Positions 9,068-18,317 of a DNA stretch of 64,000 bases are shown in pieces (position 1 is the first letter of the stretch; every line of letters begins with the position of its first letter). The DNA comes from Clostridia bacterium (GTDB taxonomy: Bacteria; Bacillota; Clostridia; TANB77; CAG-508): NCBI GenBank assembly GCA_017404545.1, contig JAFRCC010000018.1, forward strand, positions 62,001 through 126,000. Direction: 5' to 3'. The position numbers and the translations under genes are program-made. A model generated the notes under the pieces. That model ran no database searches. It saw only the letters and a list, made by a program, of their open reading frames with translations, and was not told where the DNA came from.

Positions 9068-9343
9068 TTATACCATTTCCTTATTCAAATTTAATGATAG
9101 TTCTTTTACATTATCAATATCAGATAGGTCTTGTCCTTGATTATCAATTAAAAATTTTTCTAATGAAGTTTTTAATACTTTAATACTTCCTAATTTGATA
9201 GCTGGTAAAAATCCTTTTTCTATAAGTAGATAAATATAATTTGGACTAGAGTGCAATAATTTTGCAACCTCTGGAACTGTATATATCAATCTTTCGTTTT
9301 CTGATATTTTTTCTTTTGTATTAGAAACATTAGGCTTTGACAT
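9068..9343 (-). CDS. xis: Excisionase-like helix-turn-helix protein
   Basis: The 91-residue protein contains a MerR-type winged HTH of the excisionase family: LIYTVPEVAKLL followed by YIYLLIEKGFLPAIKLGS. This is the usual layout of small Xis proteins of integrative elements. It sits directly upstream of the integrase on the same strand. It probably sets the direction of recombination by binding repeats near the attachment sites. The ribosome site is AAGGAGTTG. Confidence 0.8.
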   Translation of the reverse strand: MSKPNVSNTKEKISENERLIYTVPEVAKLLHSSPNYIYLLIEKGFLPAIKLGSIKVLKTSLEKFLIDNQGQDLSDIDNVKELSLNLNKEMV

Positions 9344-9390
9344 CTTTCTTTCAACTCCTTATACTAAAGTTAAATATATTTTTAAATCTA

Positions 9391-9558
9391 TTATTTGGCT
9401 TTCTTGTTCTTCTCGTATTCTTTCCAATATTCTGCCTCTTCTTCTAAATCGTTTATTCTATCTTCTTCTGTTTTCAACTTTCCAGCACCTATTACAACTA
9501 ATATGCCAGGTAATCCTGTTAAAAATATAAGTGCTATTATTATTTTAAATATAGTCAT
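9391..9558 (-). CDS. Small membrane-anchored protein (55 aa)
   Basis: The ATG at 9558 is preceded by AGGAGTTAAGCC. The peptide has one hydrophobic segment (MTIFKIIIALIFLTGLPGIL and a few more residues) followed by a charged helical tail (EDRINDLEEEAEYWKEYEKN). I do not recognise a family. Its good ribosome site and position among int/xis-type genes support it as real. It lies between the excisionase and the HTH gene. Confidence 0.65.
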   Translation of the reverse strand: MTIFKIIIALIFLTGLPGILVVIGAGKLKTEEDRINDLEEEAEYWKEYEKNKKAK

Positions 9559-9632
9559 TGGCTTAACTCCTCTTGCCTTTATTTATTTTGAATATTATTT
9601 TCAATAGAATCTTTTGCAAATTATAAAATACT

Positions 9633-10055
9633 TTAAATTTCAAATTTAATAAATTCTGGAACATCATTGGATCTTCCTAGCTCTTTTCTAAATACATAAC
9701 CTTTTCTTTTTTCGTTATATGTATAAGCACTCTTGTTCCAATTTCTATAAGCCATATTACTCAAATTTTTGTGTGATGAAAGTTCAATAGCAGCTTGTCT
9801 TTGCAAAACCTTCATACTATCGTATTCCCTATCTTTTCGTTTTGCTTGTTTATTTTTCTTTACACATTCATTAACTTGCTTTTTATGTTTTTCATGATTA
9901 AATAACTTCCTTTGAGCTTTTTCATCAAAATATCTTGAATCTATTTTTATAACTTTAGAAACATATTGCTTTGTAACTTTCAGTTTACTTGAAATCTCAA
10001 TAGTATTTAACTTTTCTTCATAATAGTAATTTAAAATTTGTTCTTTTTTAGTCAT
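9633..10055 (-). CDS. Helix-turn-helix DNA-binding protein
   Basis: 140 residues. The first 40 form an HTH resembling sigma-70 region 4 or a phage regulator (QILNYYYEEKLNTIEISSKL then VTKQYVSKVI). A long basic stretch rich in Lys/Arg follows (45-90). It is probably a transcription regulator of the element. No exact family is recognised. It is preceded by AGAGGTTTGCT before the ATG. Confidence 0.6.
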   Translation of the reverse strand: MTKKEQILNYYYEEKLNTIEISSKLKVTKQYVSKVIKIDSRYFDEKAQRKLFNHEKHKKQVNECVKKNKQAKRKDREYDSMKVLQRQAAIELSSHKNLSNMAYRNWNKSAYTYNEKRKGYVFRKELGRSNDVPEFIKFEI

Positions 10056-10118
10056 AGCAAACCTCTTTTGTGTTATTTTGGTTGACTTTTTGTTTAACCA
10101 ATTTTTAATGCAATAATA

Positions 10119-10499
10119 CTAATATAGACCATTTTTCATTTGTTCTATATTTGATACAATTATTTCTTTTAACATTGTTAATAACGACATTCGATAATAT
10201 TTTGGATATTTATATTTCTGCTTATATAATCGAATAATCTTTATAGCCAATCTAGTAATTCCAAAAAGCATACAACCAAGCATTAGTAATATAAAAATTT
10301 TAATCATTTTTCTATTTTCCAATGGATTTAATATTTTTTCAGATTTCTTTTTAACATAGTCATCTTCGTATGTTCTATAGGCAAACCATAACATATCAGC
10401 TAATTGCTTGGCTGTCATAATCTTACCTTGCTTTTTGTTTTCCCTTTGTAACATCTTAAAAGCAACTACTACATAATGAATAAATACCTTAAAATTCAT
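10119..10499 (-). CDS. Hypothetical membrane protein of the element
   Basis: An ATG at 10499 with a GAGGAGG site gives 126 residues; the frame opens further upstream but that start has no ribosome site. A helical N-terminal half is followed by one hydrophobic segment near residues 65-85 (MIKIFILLMLGCMLFGITRL) and a basic tail. I do not recognise the function. It follows the small HTH gene 10544-10726. Confidence 0.55.
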   Translation of the reverse strand: MNFKVFIHYVVVAFKMLQRENKKQGKIMTAKQLADMLWFAYRTYEDDYVKKKSEKILNPLENRKMIKIFILLMLGCMLFGITRLAIKIIRLYKQKYKYPKYYRMSLLTMLKEIIVSNIEQMKNGLY

Positions 10500-10543
10500 A
10501 GGAACTAGCCTCCTCAACTGATAAAGAATAATTATTGAATTTA

Positions 10544-10726
10544 TCATCCATTTTTCATCCTCTCCTTTACTTCACTGATTTTATTTTTTATTGATTTATC
10601 TCTTTTCCATATAGCCATTCTAGTTACATTAAGCAATATACAAATTTCGTTTATTTGATATTCTTCCAAATATAACAAAAACACCACCAACTTTTCATTA
10701 AAAGTCAGTGGTGTTATAAAACGCAA
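10544..10726 (-). CDS. Sigma region 4-like HTH protein
   Basis: 60 residues, with a likely TTG start at 10726 overlapping the end of the upstream gene by 13 bp in another frame. The sequence LTFNEKLVVFLLYLEEYQIN then ICILLNVTRMAIWKRDKSIK resembles sigma-70 region 4 HTHs. With the upstream gene it may make a two-piece sigma-like regulator, as seen in some integrative elements. Translational coupling is likely. A -1 frameshift fusion is possible, but I see no clean slippery heptamer. Confidence 0.55.
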   Translation of the reverse strand: MRFITPLTFNEKLVVFLLYLEEYQINEICILLNVTRMAIWKRDKSIKNKISEVKERMKNG

Positions 10727-11091
10727 TAACCCTGATTCAAAAGCAAATTTTCTAATGCCTCAACAATCTTCTCTTTTTCATACTGAGTATAGGGTTTCAA
10801 TGCAGATATATCTTTTAATATTTTATTGTCAAGAATCTTATCAATAAGGTCAAGTTTTGTAGTATCTGCCAAATCATCTTCTGACAAACCTTCTTTATCT
10901 GATAATAGAACTTCATTATTTTTTACTTTTGTATATTCTCTAATAAACTTTAGTGATGATTTCCTAATAATACCATATACAAATGATTTTTCTTCATTTG
11001 AAAGTGGCTCTTTTAAGTAATCTTTCATATACATTAGAATCAAAAAAATAGAGATTTTATCCTTATGAGAATTAAAATCTCTATTTTTCAT
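10714..11091 (-). CDS. Hypothetical, possibly sigma-like N-terminal part
   Basis: 125 residues, helical and charged, no membrane segment. It is coupled by overlap to the HTH protein 10544-10726. The middle (YGIIRKSSLKFIREYTKV) could be a degenerate sigma region 2, but the similarity is weak. It lies between the mobile-element genes and the exopolysaccharide locus. Confidence 0.5.
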   Translation of the reverse strand: MKNRDFNSHKDKISIFLILMYMKDYLKEPLSNEEKSFVYGIIRKSSLKFIREYTKVKNNEVLLSDKEGLSEDDLADTTKLDLIDKILDNKILKDISALKPYTQYEKEKIVEALENLLLNQGYCVL

Positions 11092-11108
11092 TTTTTATTT
11101 ACAGTAAA

Positions 11109-11697
11109 TTATAAATCAAAATTGCTCTTTTTAAGTAATGCTATTTCATTACTTATGTATTCATCTGGATTTCTACATTCCTCGTTTGATACTATAGTCT
11201 TTATGCTTTTTATAACTATTTTTAAATCTAATATTAAATTAATATTTTTTATATAATTAATATCATAATCTATTTTTTCAAAAACAGTTATGCTCTTTCT
11301 TCCATTTACTTGTGCTAATCCGATAATTCCAGGTCTAACATTTGCCCTCTGTTTTTGAACATTGTTGAAATTTTCATAATATTCGGGAATCCAAGGTCTA
11401 GGTCCAATAATAGACATATCACCTTTCAAAACATTGAAAAACTGTGGCAACTCATCAAGTGATGTTTTTCTTAAAATGTTTCCGTAATTTTGTTGTCTTT
11501 CCGTTTTTCATTGTTTTAAATTTGTAAATTTTAAAATTCTGTCCGTATAATCCTGTTCTATTTTGTGTATATATTATTGAACCTTTATCAATTAGCTTTA
11601 TTAAAATTGCTATTATTAAATATATTGGTGATAATATTACTAAAAAAATAGCGGACACAATTATATCAATAATTCGTTTTATATATTTTTTATACAT
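11109..11697 (-). CDS. Initiating sugar-phosphate transferase, needs +1 shift at CGG
   Basis: The ATG at 11697 follows GAAGGA. The N-terminal frame gives a membrane helix and the [10 protein letters not shown] region of polyprenyl-phosphate sugar-1-P transferases (WcaJ/PglC family). It then meets in-frame CGG at 11484 (TTA CGG AAA) and would stop nine codons later. Skipping the C gives [27 protein letters not shown] and [14 protein letters not shown], the invariant C-terminal motifs, for a total of 195 residues, normal for short family members. The enzyme would load the first sugar phosphate onto undecaprenyl phosphate for the exopolysaccharide repeat unit. It is the last gene of the locus. 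Confidence 0.88.
11482..11484 (-). other. In-frame CGG, +1 shift site 1 (sugar transferase)
   Basis: Codon 72 of the gene starting at 11697: TTA CGG AAA in frame zero, TTA (C) GGA AAC after the shift. The Gly produced lies in the conserved G-x-x-L-R-K-x-S-L-D-E-L-P-Q motif. Confidence 0.88.
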
Positions 11698-11734
11698 ATT
11701 TTTCCTTCTTTGTGTTTTATATTTTAAATAACAA

Positions 11735-12902
11735 TTAATCTCTGCCAAATAAATCCCTTGTATAAACTTTATCTTTAAAATTCATAAGTGTACTATCAAA
11801 TCTATTGGCTAAAATCATATCGCTATTTTGAGCGAATTCATTAAAGTTGTTAATAACCTTGCAATCGTTAAATTCATTATTATCTAATGTTGGCTCATAT
11901 ATAATTATATTGGCATTTTCCTCTTTAAGATTTTTGATAATATCTTTCATAGCACTATTTCTATAATTATCTGAATCTTGTTTCATTGCTAATTTATAAA
12001 TTCCTACTGTTTTAGGCTTTTTTTCTGTAACCATTTTAGTTATATGCTCTTTTCTTGTTTGATTCGCATTAACTATTGCTCCAATTAGATTTTGTGGTAT
12101 ATTTTCGTAATTCATAAGCAATTGTTTTGTATCTTTTGGCAAACAATATCCCCCATATCCAAATGAAGGGTTATTATAAAAATTTCCAATTCTTGGATCT
12201 AAAGAAATTCCATCTATTATATCTTTTGAATTTAAACTTTTCATTTCTGCATACGTATCTAACTCATTAAAGAAAGCTATTCTTAAAGCTAAATATGAAT
12301 TAGCAAAAAGTTTTACAGCCTCTGCCTCTGATGAATCCATAAATCTAACTGTTATATTTTCTTTTAAAGCACCTTCTTTTAATAAATTAGCGAATATTTC
12401 TGCATCCTTATTTTTCCCACCCACTATTATTCTTGATGGATATAAATTATCATACAATGCTTTTCCTTCTCTCAAAAATTCTGGAGAAAATAATATATTA
12501 TCCTTTTCATATTCTTGTTTTACTTTTTTAGTAAATCCAACTGGTATAGTAGATTTTATAATAATTGTTGCATCTGAATTTTCTTCTTTTGCCTTTTTTA
12601 TAACATCTTCAACACTAGATGTATCAAAAAAGTTCTTTTCTTCATCATAATCTGTAGGAGTACAAATTATAATGAATTTAGCATTACTAAAAGCCTCTTT
12701 GTAATTGGTAGTTGCTTTTAGATTTAGATTTTTCTCTTTTAAAAATGTTTCTATTTCTTTGTCCTTTATAGGAGATTTCTTGTTATTTAATTGCTCTACC
12801 TTTTTAGAAGATATATCAAAAGCTACCACCTCGTTATTTTGACTAAGTAAAATTGCTATTGATAACCCTACATATCCGAATTCCTGCTACTGCAATTTTC
12901 AT
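11735..12902 (-). CDS. ugd: UDP-glucose 6-dehydrogenase, needs +1 shift at CGG
   Basis: The ATG at 12902 begins MKIAVAGI, then in-frame CGG (12878) breaks the Rossmann motif; frame zero ends at TAG 11 codons later. Skipping C gives MKIAVAGI-GYVGLS, the standard GxGxxG start, and a 388-residue protein, the same length as E. coli Ugd. Later landmarks are CTPTDYD, FSPEFLREGKALYDN and GYGGYCLPKDT with the catalytic Cys. It oxidises UDP-glucose to UDP-glucuronate with NAD. The next gene upstream is a UDP-glucuronate epimerase, which would use this product. With the shift at codon 9, no functional enzyme can form without frameshifting (an internal start would lack the NAD site). Confidence 0.92.
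12876..12878 (-). other. In-frame CGG, +1 shift site 2 (ugd)
   Basis: Codon 9: ATT CGG ATA in frame zero, ATT (C) GGA TAT after the shift, giving the invariant second Gly of the NAD-binding GxGYVG loop. Confidence 0.92.
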
Positions 12903-12945
12903 AATTTAAACATCCCTCCCCTAAATATTCTTTCGTATTTGTAAT

Positions 12946-13920
12946 CTATATATACATTTCTCTATTTTCTTTAAACCAATTAACAAATCTATTTATTCCT
13001 TCATCAAATGATACTTGTGGCTTATATCCCAGTATCTTATTAGCTTTTGTAATATCTGCATAAGTTTTATCTACATCACCAGGTTGCATTGGTAATTGCT
13101 TTATAATTGGCTTTACATTTAAAGTCTTTGATATTGTATATATCATTTCTTTCAATGATACTGGTGATGAATCTCCTAAGTTAATTATTTCGTATACATT
13201 TTTATATTTTTCTATATAATTACAAGATTTAAAAACACCATCTACAATGTCATCTATATAAGTATAATCTCTTGAAGATTCTCCATTTCCATACATTGGA
13301 ATCTCCTCGTTATTTAACATCAATCTTGTAAATTTGCTAATTGCTAGGTCCGGTCTTTGCTTTGGTCCATATACTGTAAAAAATCTTAACACCATAACAT
13401 TAAGGTCATATAACTTATGATATACATGAGTCATAATTTCATTTGCTTTTTTTGTTGCAGCATAAGGGCTTATTGCAAAGTCAACAATCATGTCTTCTTT
13501 AAATGGAGTTTGTTTGCAATTTCCATACACACTACTTGAAGATGCCATAATTAAATTTTTAACATTATGATTTTTCATTTCTTCTAATATATTTTGAGTA
13601 CCTAAGCCATTTACTTCTTGATAAAGGCAAGGATTTTCAATAGATGGTCTGATGCCTGCCATAGCAGCTAGATGAATTACTGTATCTATTTTATTTTCAT
13701 CAAATAATTGTTTAAGAGCTTGTCTATCTCGTATGTCTTTTTTATATAATTTAAAATTAGGATTAACTGTAAATTCTTTTATATTGTTTTCTTTAATTTG
13801 TGGATTATAAAAATCGCAGAAATTATCAATAACAATTACATTATTATTTTCAATTAACAATTTTTCACACACAGATGACCCAATAAAACCAGCTCCACCT
13901 GTAACTAAATAAGTAGTCAA
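12946..13920 (-). CDS. UDP-glucuronate 4-epimerase family protein
   Basis: 324-residue short-chain epimerase. It has the VTGGAGFIGS NAD motif (6-15), an SSSSVYG segment and the YAATK catalytic Tyr/Lys pair. The DFYNP insertion after the second strand is typical of UDP-glucuronate epimerases (CapI/WbnF-like) rather than GalE. It would convert UDP-glucuronate, made by the neighbouring Ugd, to UDP-galacturonate for exopolysaccharide. Its start overlaps the end of the flippase gene by 4 bp. Confidence 0.85.
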   Translation of the reverse strand: MTTYLVTGGAGFIGSSVCEKLLIENNNVIVIDNFCDFYNPQIKENNIKEFTVNPNFKLYKKDIRDRQALKQLFDENKIDTVIHLAAMAGIRPSIENPCLYQEVNGLGTQNILEEMKNHNVKNLIMASSSSVYGNCKQTPFKEDMIVDFAISPYAATKKANEIMTHVYHKLYDLNVMVLRFFTVYGPKQRPDLAISKFTRLMLNNEEIPMYGNGESSRDYTYIDDIVDGVFKSCNYIEKYKNVYEIINLGDSSPVSLKEMIYTISKTLNVKPIIKQLPMQPGDVDKTYADITKANKILGYKPQVSFDEGINRFVNWFKENREMYI

Positions 13921-15431
13921 TTTGCTCTTGCTCCTTTTAATCTATTTTTTGTAAATTTTATAATTTCTTTTATATTTTGTTTATAACATATTATATTTAC
14001 TAAAAGCACTGTTATTGTTGAGATAACAGTTATTTTAATAGCTTGTATAATCCATTCAACATAATTTTGTATATCTACTTTGGGAAGTAATCTAACAAAT
14101 AATGTTATAATTAAAACTTCTAAAAGCATTATAACTATATATTTAAAAATATATCCTAAAGTTCTTTTTAGAATATATTTTGATGTATGATAAACAAGCT
14201 CTACTGCTCTTATTGATATTGCAACCAATGTACCTATTGCTACTCCTACAATTCCATATTTCCATACCAATAAGATTGATATAGAAATATTAATAATTGC
14301 TTCTACCCACGCACCAATTTTGGTTTCTTTAAAATGGCCAGCCACCTTTATAATAGTATTGTATGGCTCTCTTATTGCCCAAATAAATTCTGAAATAACA
14401 ATTAAATATCCAAATACAGGTCTAAAATAATTGACGTCCATTATTCCTTTTGTATATACTCCCACAAATGGTGTTATTAAGAATAATACACCCGAAAATA
14501 TAATAGTTATAATTGTAAAATATATAACTTCGTATAATTTTAGAGCTTTATTTAATTTATCTATTTCGCCTTTTGCGACCATATTGCCAAAAGTTGCATC
14601 TATTCCATTAGTCAAACTTTGAATTATATTCTTAATACTTGTAACTATAATCAAATAGACATAGTAAACAGAAACTTCTGTCATAGATGAACATAGCGTT
14701 AAAATTATAATATCTGTATTGCTATGAATAACATAGGCAATATGTTGTGCCATACCATCCCACTTTTGTTTAATTTTGTAATCATTATCTACATGTTTTA
14801 AATTTATACTATATTTTTTCTTAACATATAAATTCTGCAAGATAGGTCTGAAAATAAAAATTATTGCAGTTACTAATTTTACAATATGAATACATACACC
14901 TAATTTAACTAATGTTACTGTGATAATTGTATTTAATACAAGAGTTGAAACTTGTATTATTGAAATTATATATGTTTTCTGCTCTGCCTGTAAATATAAT
15001 CTATATGTCATTCCAAAATAATACTCTGCAAAAGTACTTATAGCTATAATAATTACAAGTGGAATAGTAAAGCTTAAGCTAAACTCGTCCGAAACTATCA
15101 TAGGCATTGCAAAGCATAATATTAATATATAAGCTATAAAAATGTATGCTATATTCTTAAAAAATTTTTCAGATGCTTTTAGTATTTTCTCAATCTCATC
15201 TTTGTTTTTATATGCGATTGGTTTATACAAAACAGATTTTACTACTGGACCAAATCCCAGCTCTAACAATGAAATATACGCTAAAAATTTTGTAATTGAT
15301 GTTACTAGTCCATTTACATTTGAACCATAGAAACTTATTATTAACTTTGGAATTATGAAACCACATATTAAGGTTATTACTTGTAATATAAGTGTTGTAA
15401 GTATATTATTTATAGCTAGTTTACTTCTCAT
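13917..15431 (-). CDS. Wzx-like polysaccharide flippase
   Basis: 504 residues with about 14 predicted membrane helices. The N-terminal pattern (LILQVITLICGFIIPKLIIS then YGSNVNGL) is typical of MATE/MOP-type polysaccharide flippases. It would move lipid-linked repeat units to the outer face of the membrane. It lies between a GT2 gene and the epimerase and overlaps the latter. Confidence 0.88.
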   Translation of the reverse strand: MRSKLAINNILTTLILQVITLICGFIIPKLIISFYGSNVNGLVTSITKFLAYISLLELGFGPVVKSVLYKPIAYKNKDEIEKILKASEKFFKNIAYIFIAYILILCFAMPMIVSDEFSLSFTIPLVIIIAISTFAEYYFGMTYRLYLQAEQKTYIISIIQVSTLVLNTIITVTLVKLGVCIHIVKLVTAIIFIFRPILQNLYVKKKYSINLKHVDNDYKIKQKWDGMAQHIAYVIHSNTDIIILTLCSSMTEVSVYYVYLIIVTSIKNIIQSLTNGIDATFGNMVAKGEIDKLNKALKLYEVIYFTIITIIFSGVLFLITPFVGVYTKGIMDVNYFRPVFGYLIVISEFIWAIREPYNTIIKVAGHFKETKIGAWVEAIINISISILLVWKYGIVGVAIGTLVAISIRAVELVYHTSKYILKRTLGYIFKYIVIMLLEVLIITLFVRLLPKVDIQNYVEWIIQAIKITVISTITVLLVNIICYKQNIKEIIKFTKNRLKGARAN

Positions 15432-15458
15432 TTTTTCATCTGCTCTCTTAACATTCTT

Positions 15459-16427
15459 TTATAATTTGTAATCGTATTTTTTCCTATAAAGTTTTCCTGT
15501 TTTCCTATAAAGTTTTGGACTAATTCTAAATAATAGTAATTTAATTTTTTCTTTGGCATTAATATTGCTTGTTAACATTTTCATGGAAAAAATTTTATTA
15601 AAATACTTTATTGCATTTTGACTATTCAAATAATTTATAACGTCATTGTTTTTAACAAGATATAATCGTAAAATATTTCTAAGCATTCCAATATCATTTT
15701 CTATTAAATCTGGATATATTTTTTTTACTGCTTCATATCTTTCCTTAGAGGCTTTATAAAAATCAGATGCTCTATCTAGCTTTTCATCACCACTAACTGT
15801 TGCTGCATTTATATGTTTTACATAATAGTATTTTCTTTGATTGCTATATGCAATTTTATCTGCCTTAATCACAACTTTATATGTTACAACAATGTCATTT
15901 ATAATTCTATTTTCGAATCGTATCCCATCATATAATTCCTTTTTTGTTAATTTATTCCATGTAGCACCAGCAACATTTTCTGCTAATAATACTTTTTTTA
16001 ACATTTCTTTGCCATCTATTACTTTTACATCTTCTTCTATATTTGGAACTGTAAAATTGTAGTCAAATATAGTTAAAGGATTACATGTTGAAAATTTCAC
16101 ATTATACTTTTTACACAATTTGTATAAATATTCTATAACATCTTCCTCTATAAAATCATCACTATCTACAAAGTACAAATACTCACCTTTGGCATTTTCA
16201 ATACCTACATTTCTTGACATTGATAACCCCATATTTTTAGTTGTAATTATTTTTATTCTTTTATCTGAATAGCTTTCACAAATTTTTAAAGTGTTATCAG
16301 TAGATCCATCATTTATAATTAAAATTTCTAGGTTTTGATAGGTTTGTTTTATAACACTTTCCAAACATTTTGCTATAAATTTTTCACCATTATATACATT
16401 TATAATTACTGTAATTAATTCGTTCAT
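15459..16427 (-). CDS. Family 2 glycosyltransferase
   Basis: The start at 16427 (MNELITVIINVYNGEKF) is preferred because GGAGGA lies upstream and ATGA overlaps the stop of the previous gene. The 322-residue protein has the GT-A fold signatures ILIINDGSTDNT and a DSDD metal/nucleotide motif near residue 88. It adds a sugar to the growing lipid-linked repeat unit; donor and linkage cannot be read from sequence. The C-terminal 200 residues follow the common EpsJ/WaaV-like pattern. Confidence 0.88.
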   Translation of the reverse strand: MNELITVIINVYNGEKFIAKCLESVIKQTYQNLEILIINDGSTDNTLKICESYSDKRIKIITTKNMGLSMSRNVGIENAKGEYLYFVDSDDFIEEDVIEYLYKLCKKYNVKFSTCNPLTIFDYNFTVPNIEEDVKVIDGKEMLKKVLLAENVAGATWNKLTKKELYDGIRFENRIINDIVVTYKVVIKADKIAYSNQRKYYYVKHINAATVSGDEKLDRASDFYKASKERYEAVKKIYPDLIENDIGMLRNILRLYLVKNNDVINYLNSQNAIKYFNKIFSMKMLTSNINAKEKIKLLLFRISPKLYRKTGKLYRKKYDYKL

Positions 16428-17434
16428 ATAGTTTGCTTCCTCCATGTTTCAGGAGTATTTTGATTATCTATTTCCAATGGATAGTTATAGCTGAATTGCT
16501 GAGTGCCTTTTTTCTTTATATCTTGTATCATCTCTTTTATACCATCTGCCAAAGATGTTTTTGTTTCATAGTTTAATAGTTTCCTTGCCTTATCAGATGA
16601 ACATATTGCTAGTTTTACTTCGTTTGGTCTATCCTTAACATAAATTGGTTTCAAATCAAAATCTAAATTCTTGGCAATTTCTTTTGCAAGTTCATTTATT
16701 GTTACAAATTCTTCATCGGGACCAATATTTATAACTTCTCCATTCAAATTGTCTTGAATTATTGCTCTTTCAATACAATACACACAATCTTGCACAAAGG
16801 AAAAACTTCTTTTTTGTTCACCATCTCCATATATTATTGGTTGTTTGCCTTGCATCATTCTATTAATCATTATCGCAGCTACATTTCTATATGGATCAAT
16901 ATAATTTTGTCTTGGTCCCAAAATGTTATGAGGTACCAAAATTGTGTAGTATATACCATTTAATTCACATATTTGTTTTATTACCTGCTCTGAAGCTAAT
17001 TTGGCCACTCCATAAGGAGTTGCTGGCATACATTCCGAGTCTTCCGTATATGGAATCTTGGGCTGTTTTCCATATCTAGCCATACTCGAACAATATATAA
17101 ATTTTTTAACTCCATTAGACGCTGCTGCACTTAGTACACTCATTGTTATTCCAAAAGTATTTTCTGTTATAAAATGTGGTGAAAATAAAGAAAATCCGTC
17201 TGGTGCGGTGCATGCCGCATGAAATACAATATCGCATCCCTGCATAATTTCATTCATTTTTTTTAAATTATTGCAGTCTTCTTTAAAAAATTTAATTTTT
17301 GGATTTACATTTTCCATAAAGCCACCAGATAAATTATCTACTCCAATAACTTCATATCCGAGCTCTATCATTCTGTCTGCAATGTGACTTCCTAAAAATC
17401 CTGCTACTCCTGTTATAAAGATTTTTTTATTCAT
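16424..17434 (-). CDS. NAD-dependent nucleotide-sugar epimerase/dehydratase
   Basis: The start at 17434 (MNKKIFITGVAGFLGSHIAD) has GAGGAAGTG 12 nt upstream. The protein has a Rossmann motif GVAGFLGS, an SSMARYG catalytic segment and the active YGVAK. At 336 residues it is a typical extended SDR. The relatives I recall are UDP-glucose/GlcNAc 4-epimerase-like proteins of polysaccharide loci; the exact substrate is unclear. It is coupled to the downstream GT2 by an ATGA overlap. Confidence 0.82.
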   Translation of the reverse strand: MNKKIFITGVAGFLGSHIADRMIELGYEVIGVDNLSGGFMENVNPKIKFFKEDCNNLKKMNEIMQGCDIVFHAACTAPDGFSLFSPHFITENTFGITMSVLSAAASNGVKKFIYCSSMARYGKQPKIPYTEDSECMPATPYGVAKLASEQVIKQICELNGIYYTILVPHNILGPRQNYIDPYRNVAAIMINRMMQGKQPIIYGDGEQKRSFSFVQDCVYCIERAIIQDNLNGEVINIGPDEEFVTINELAKEIAKNLDFDLKPIYVKDRPNEVKLAICSSDKARKLLNYETKTSLADGIKEMIQDIKKKGTQQFSYNYPLEIDNQNTPETWRKQTI

Positions 17435-17503
17435 CTGTACTAATATCACTTCCTCACATAATTATCAATTGTTTTTTTATAAATTCATATTTAATAAATA
17501 GCT

Positions 17504-18299
17504 CTACTTATTTTTACACTTGCTAATATAATCATTAGAGCCATTTATCATATATTTGAAAGTCTTTAAAAATGAAAAATTTGCTAGAAACTCTTTATGC
17601 CTTACTAAAAATTGAAAGATTAATATAAATCTAAATTTTCTATCTATTGCCGTATATAAAGCTCCTTTATCAAAGAAAAACTTTTCATTTATACCATTGA
17701 ACCATGTTGATTTGTCATGATATACTGTTCCTAAATTCTTTGTGCTCGAGTATATTTTTAGCTTATTTCTTAGGCATGATACTATAAACATAGTATCATC
17801 TCCTCCGGCTTTTCCATAAGTTCCGATTAGGTCCAAACATAGGATTAAATTTTATATTTCCGATGCTTTTTCTTCTAAATGCTATATTGCAAGTAGCGTA
17901 ATGCAGGCTATTATATATATGCATTCTCTTTTCTTTTTTTATCACCCTTTTTTTTCTATTCGGGCTATGCATATTAAAAATAATTACATCTGCTTTAGGA
18001 TTGTTTTCAAATTCTTCAAGTACCTTTTTCTCATACCCTTCATCATAAACCACATCATCATCACAAAGTAAAATAATGTCTTCTGTAATATGCTCTAATC
18101 CTCTATTTCTACTGTTAGCAGCACCTCGTTCAGTATATGAATATATATCAAAGTTACCAAATTTTTCGTACCCATTTTTATCACATTGATTTATAACCAC
18201 ACACCTACTTGTTATATTCATTTTGCTTAAATCTTCTTTTTTTAAATTCATAAGTGATAGTATTATCTGTAATTTCATATTTTTTATTTTAAACTCCAA
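17504..18299 (-). CDS. Glycosyltransferase (GT2-like), needs +1 shift at CGG
   Basis: The N-terminal 158 residues give a GT-A domain that lacks the usual first strand context but has AANSRNRGLEH and LLCDDDVVYDEGYE (metal-binding DDD). Frame zero then hits CGG at 17825 (AAT CGG AAC) and stops after nine more codons. Skipping C gives MFGPN-GTYGKAGGDDTMF, the acceptor-site region of this glycosyltransferase group, and 106 more residues ending normally (264 in total). It lies in the middle of the exopolysaccharide operon between two other glycosyltransferase or epimerase genes. Confidence 0.82.
17823..17825 (-). other. In-frame CGG, +1 shift site 3 (glycosyltransferase)
   Basis: Codon 159: AAT CGG AAC in frame zero, AAT (C) GGA ACT after the shift. 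A second CGG downstream in frame zero is in the dead frame (GCC GGA after shifting). Confidence 0.83.
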
Positions 18300-18317
18300 T
18301 TTTATATTTTTATAATT

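Noticed and set aside
10544..11091. Programmed -1 frameshift joining the two sigma-like genes
   Set aside because: No clear slippery heptamer and an available TTG start with overlap; coupling by overlap is simpler.
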